Positions 48,644 to 48,664 of a stretch of 48,664 bases of DNA are shown here, one piece after another. Both the position numbers and the translations under genes were made by a program. The notes below the pieces were generated by a model, which did not search any database, was not told the origin of the DNA, and worked only from the letters and a program-made list of their open reading frames with translations. The DNA comes from Paracidovorax oryzae ATCC 19882 (GTDB taxonomy: Bacteria; Pseudomonadota; Gammaproteobacteria; Burkholderiales; Burkholderiaceae_C): NCBI RefSeq assembly GCF_000687165.1, contig NZ_JMKU01000033.1:1-48664 (forward strand), read 5' to 3'. The stretch's first letter is position 1, and every line of letters starts with the position of its first letter.

Positions 48644-48664
48644 GAACTGTAGAGTTTGATCCTG
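48644..48664 (+). rRNA. rrs: 16S ribosomal RNA, 5' end only
   Basis: The window ends with AGAGTTTGATCCTG (48651 on), the universal 5' region of bacterial 16S rRNA (E. coli position 8 onward). The mature 5' end is placed near 48644 by counting back. The rest of the gene is outside the window. Confidence 0.95.

Overview
The window is a GC-rich stretch of a betaproteobacterial chromosome, most likely Comamonadaceae of the Acidovorax/Paracidovorax type. This rests on the conserved order ispG-hisS-yfgM-bamB-der-hfq-hflX-hflK-hflC-hisZ-purA, on the long lysine/alanine-rich RpoD N-terminus, and on the first bases of a 16S rRNA gene at the right edge. The genus is inferred from gene content and style, not from a search.

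Left end (1-2073), accessory: the 5' part of an IS5-family (IS427-like) transposase with an A8 slippage-type tract, a broken IS5-type transposase remnant, and an AT-rich gene for a Ser/Thr protein kinase. The kinase ends in Phe-Asp-Asp-Met-Asp-Asp-Ile-Pro-Phe, a near copy of the C-terminal tip of single-stranded-DNA-binding protein (SSB).

2074-7547: a PanE-family reductase, then a probable pore-forming antibacterial effector gene (3350-4285) followed by six tandem paralogues encoding three-helix membrane proteins of about 165 residues, read as an immunity array. The order is A-B-C-D-A'-B'. A/A' and B/B' are near duplicates, and a trace of the effector 3' end lies in front of A'.

7592-25280, mostly minus strand: a chemoreceptor, PQQ glucose dehydrogenase (gcd) bracketed by two near-identical 38-nt terminator repeats, rpoD and dnaG, then on the plus strand an EAL protein, and back on the minus strand a TRAP solute-binding protein, gamma-glutamyltransferase, a PhoD phosphatase overlapping a GGDEF diguanylate cyclase, and a quinone oxidoreductase.

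25422-48161, all plus strand: surE-pcm-nlpD-rluD (no rpoS after nlpD), scpB-rluB, ndk, rlmN-pilW-rodZ-ispG-hisS-yfgM-bamB-der, hfq-hflX-hflK-hflC, hisZ-purA and a purine-type phosphoribosyltransferase. Most genes abut or overlap by a few bases, so they form long operons for envelope biogenesis, ribosome and RNA maturation, isoprenoid, histidine and purine metabolism.

48162-48664: the promoter and leader region of an rRNA operon, with three repeated -10/initiator units, a boxA-like element, nested leader stems and the first ~21 nt of 16S rRNA. I saw no tRNA gene and no CRISPR array.
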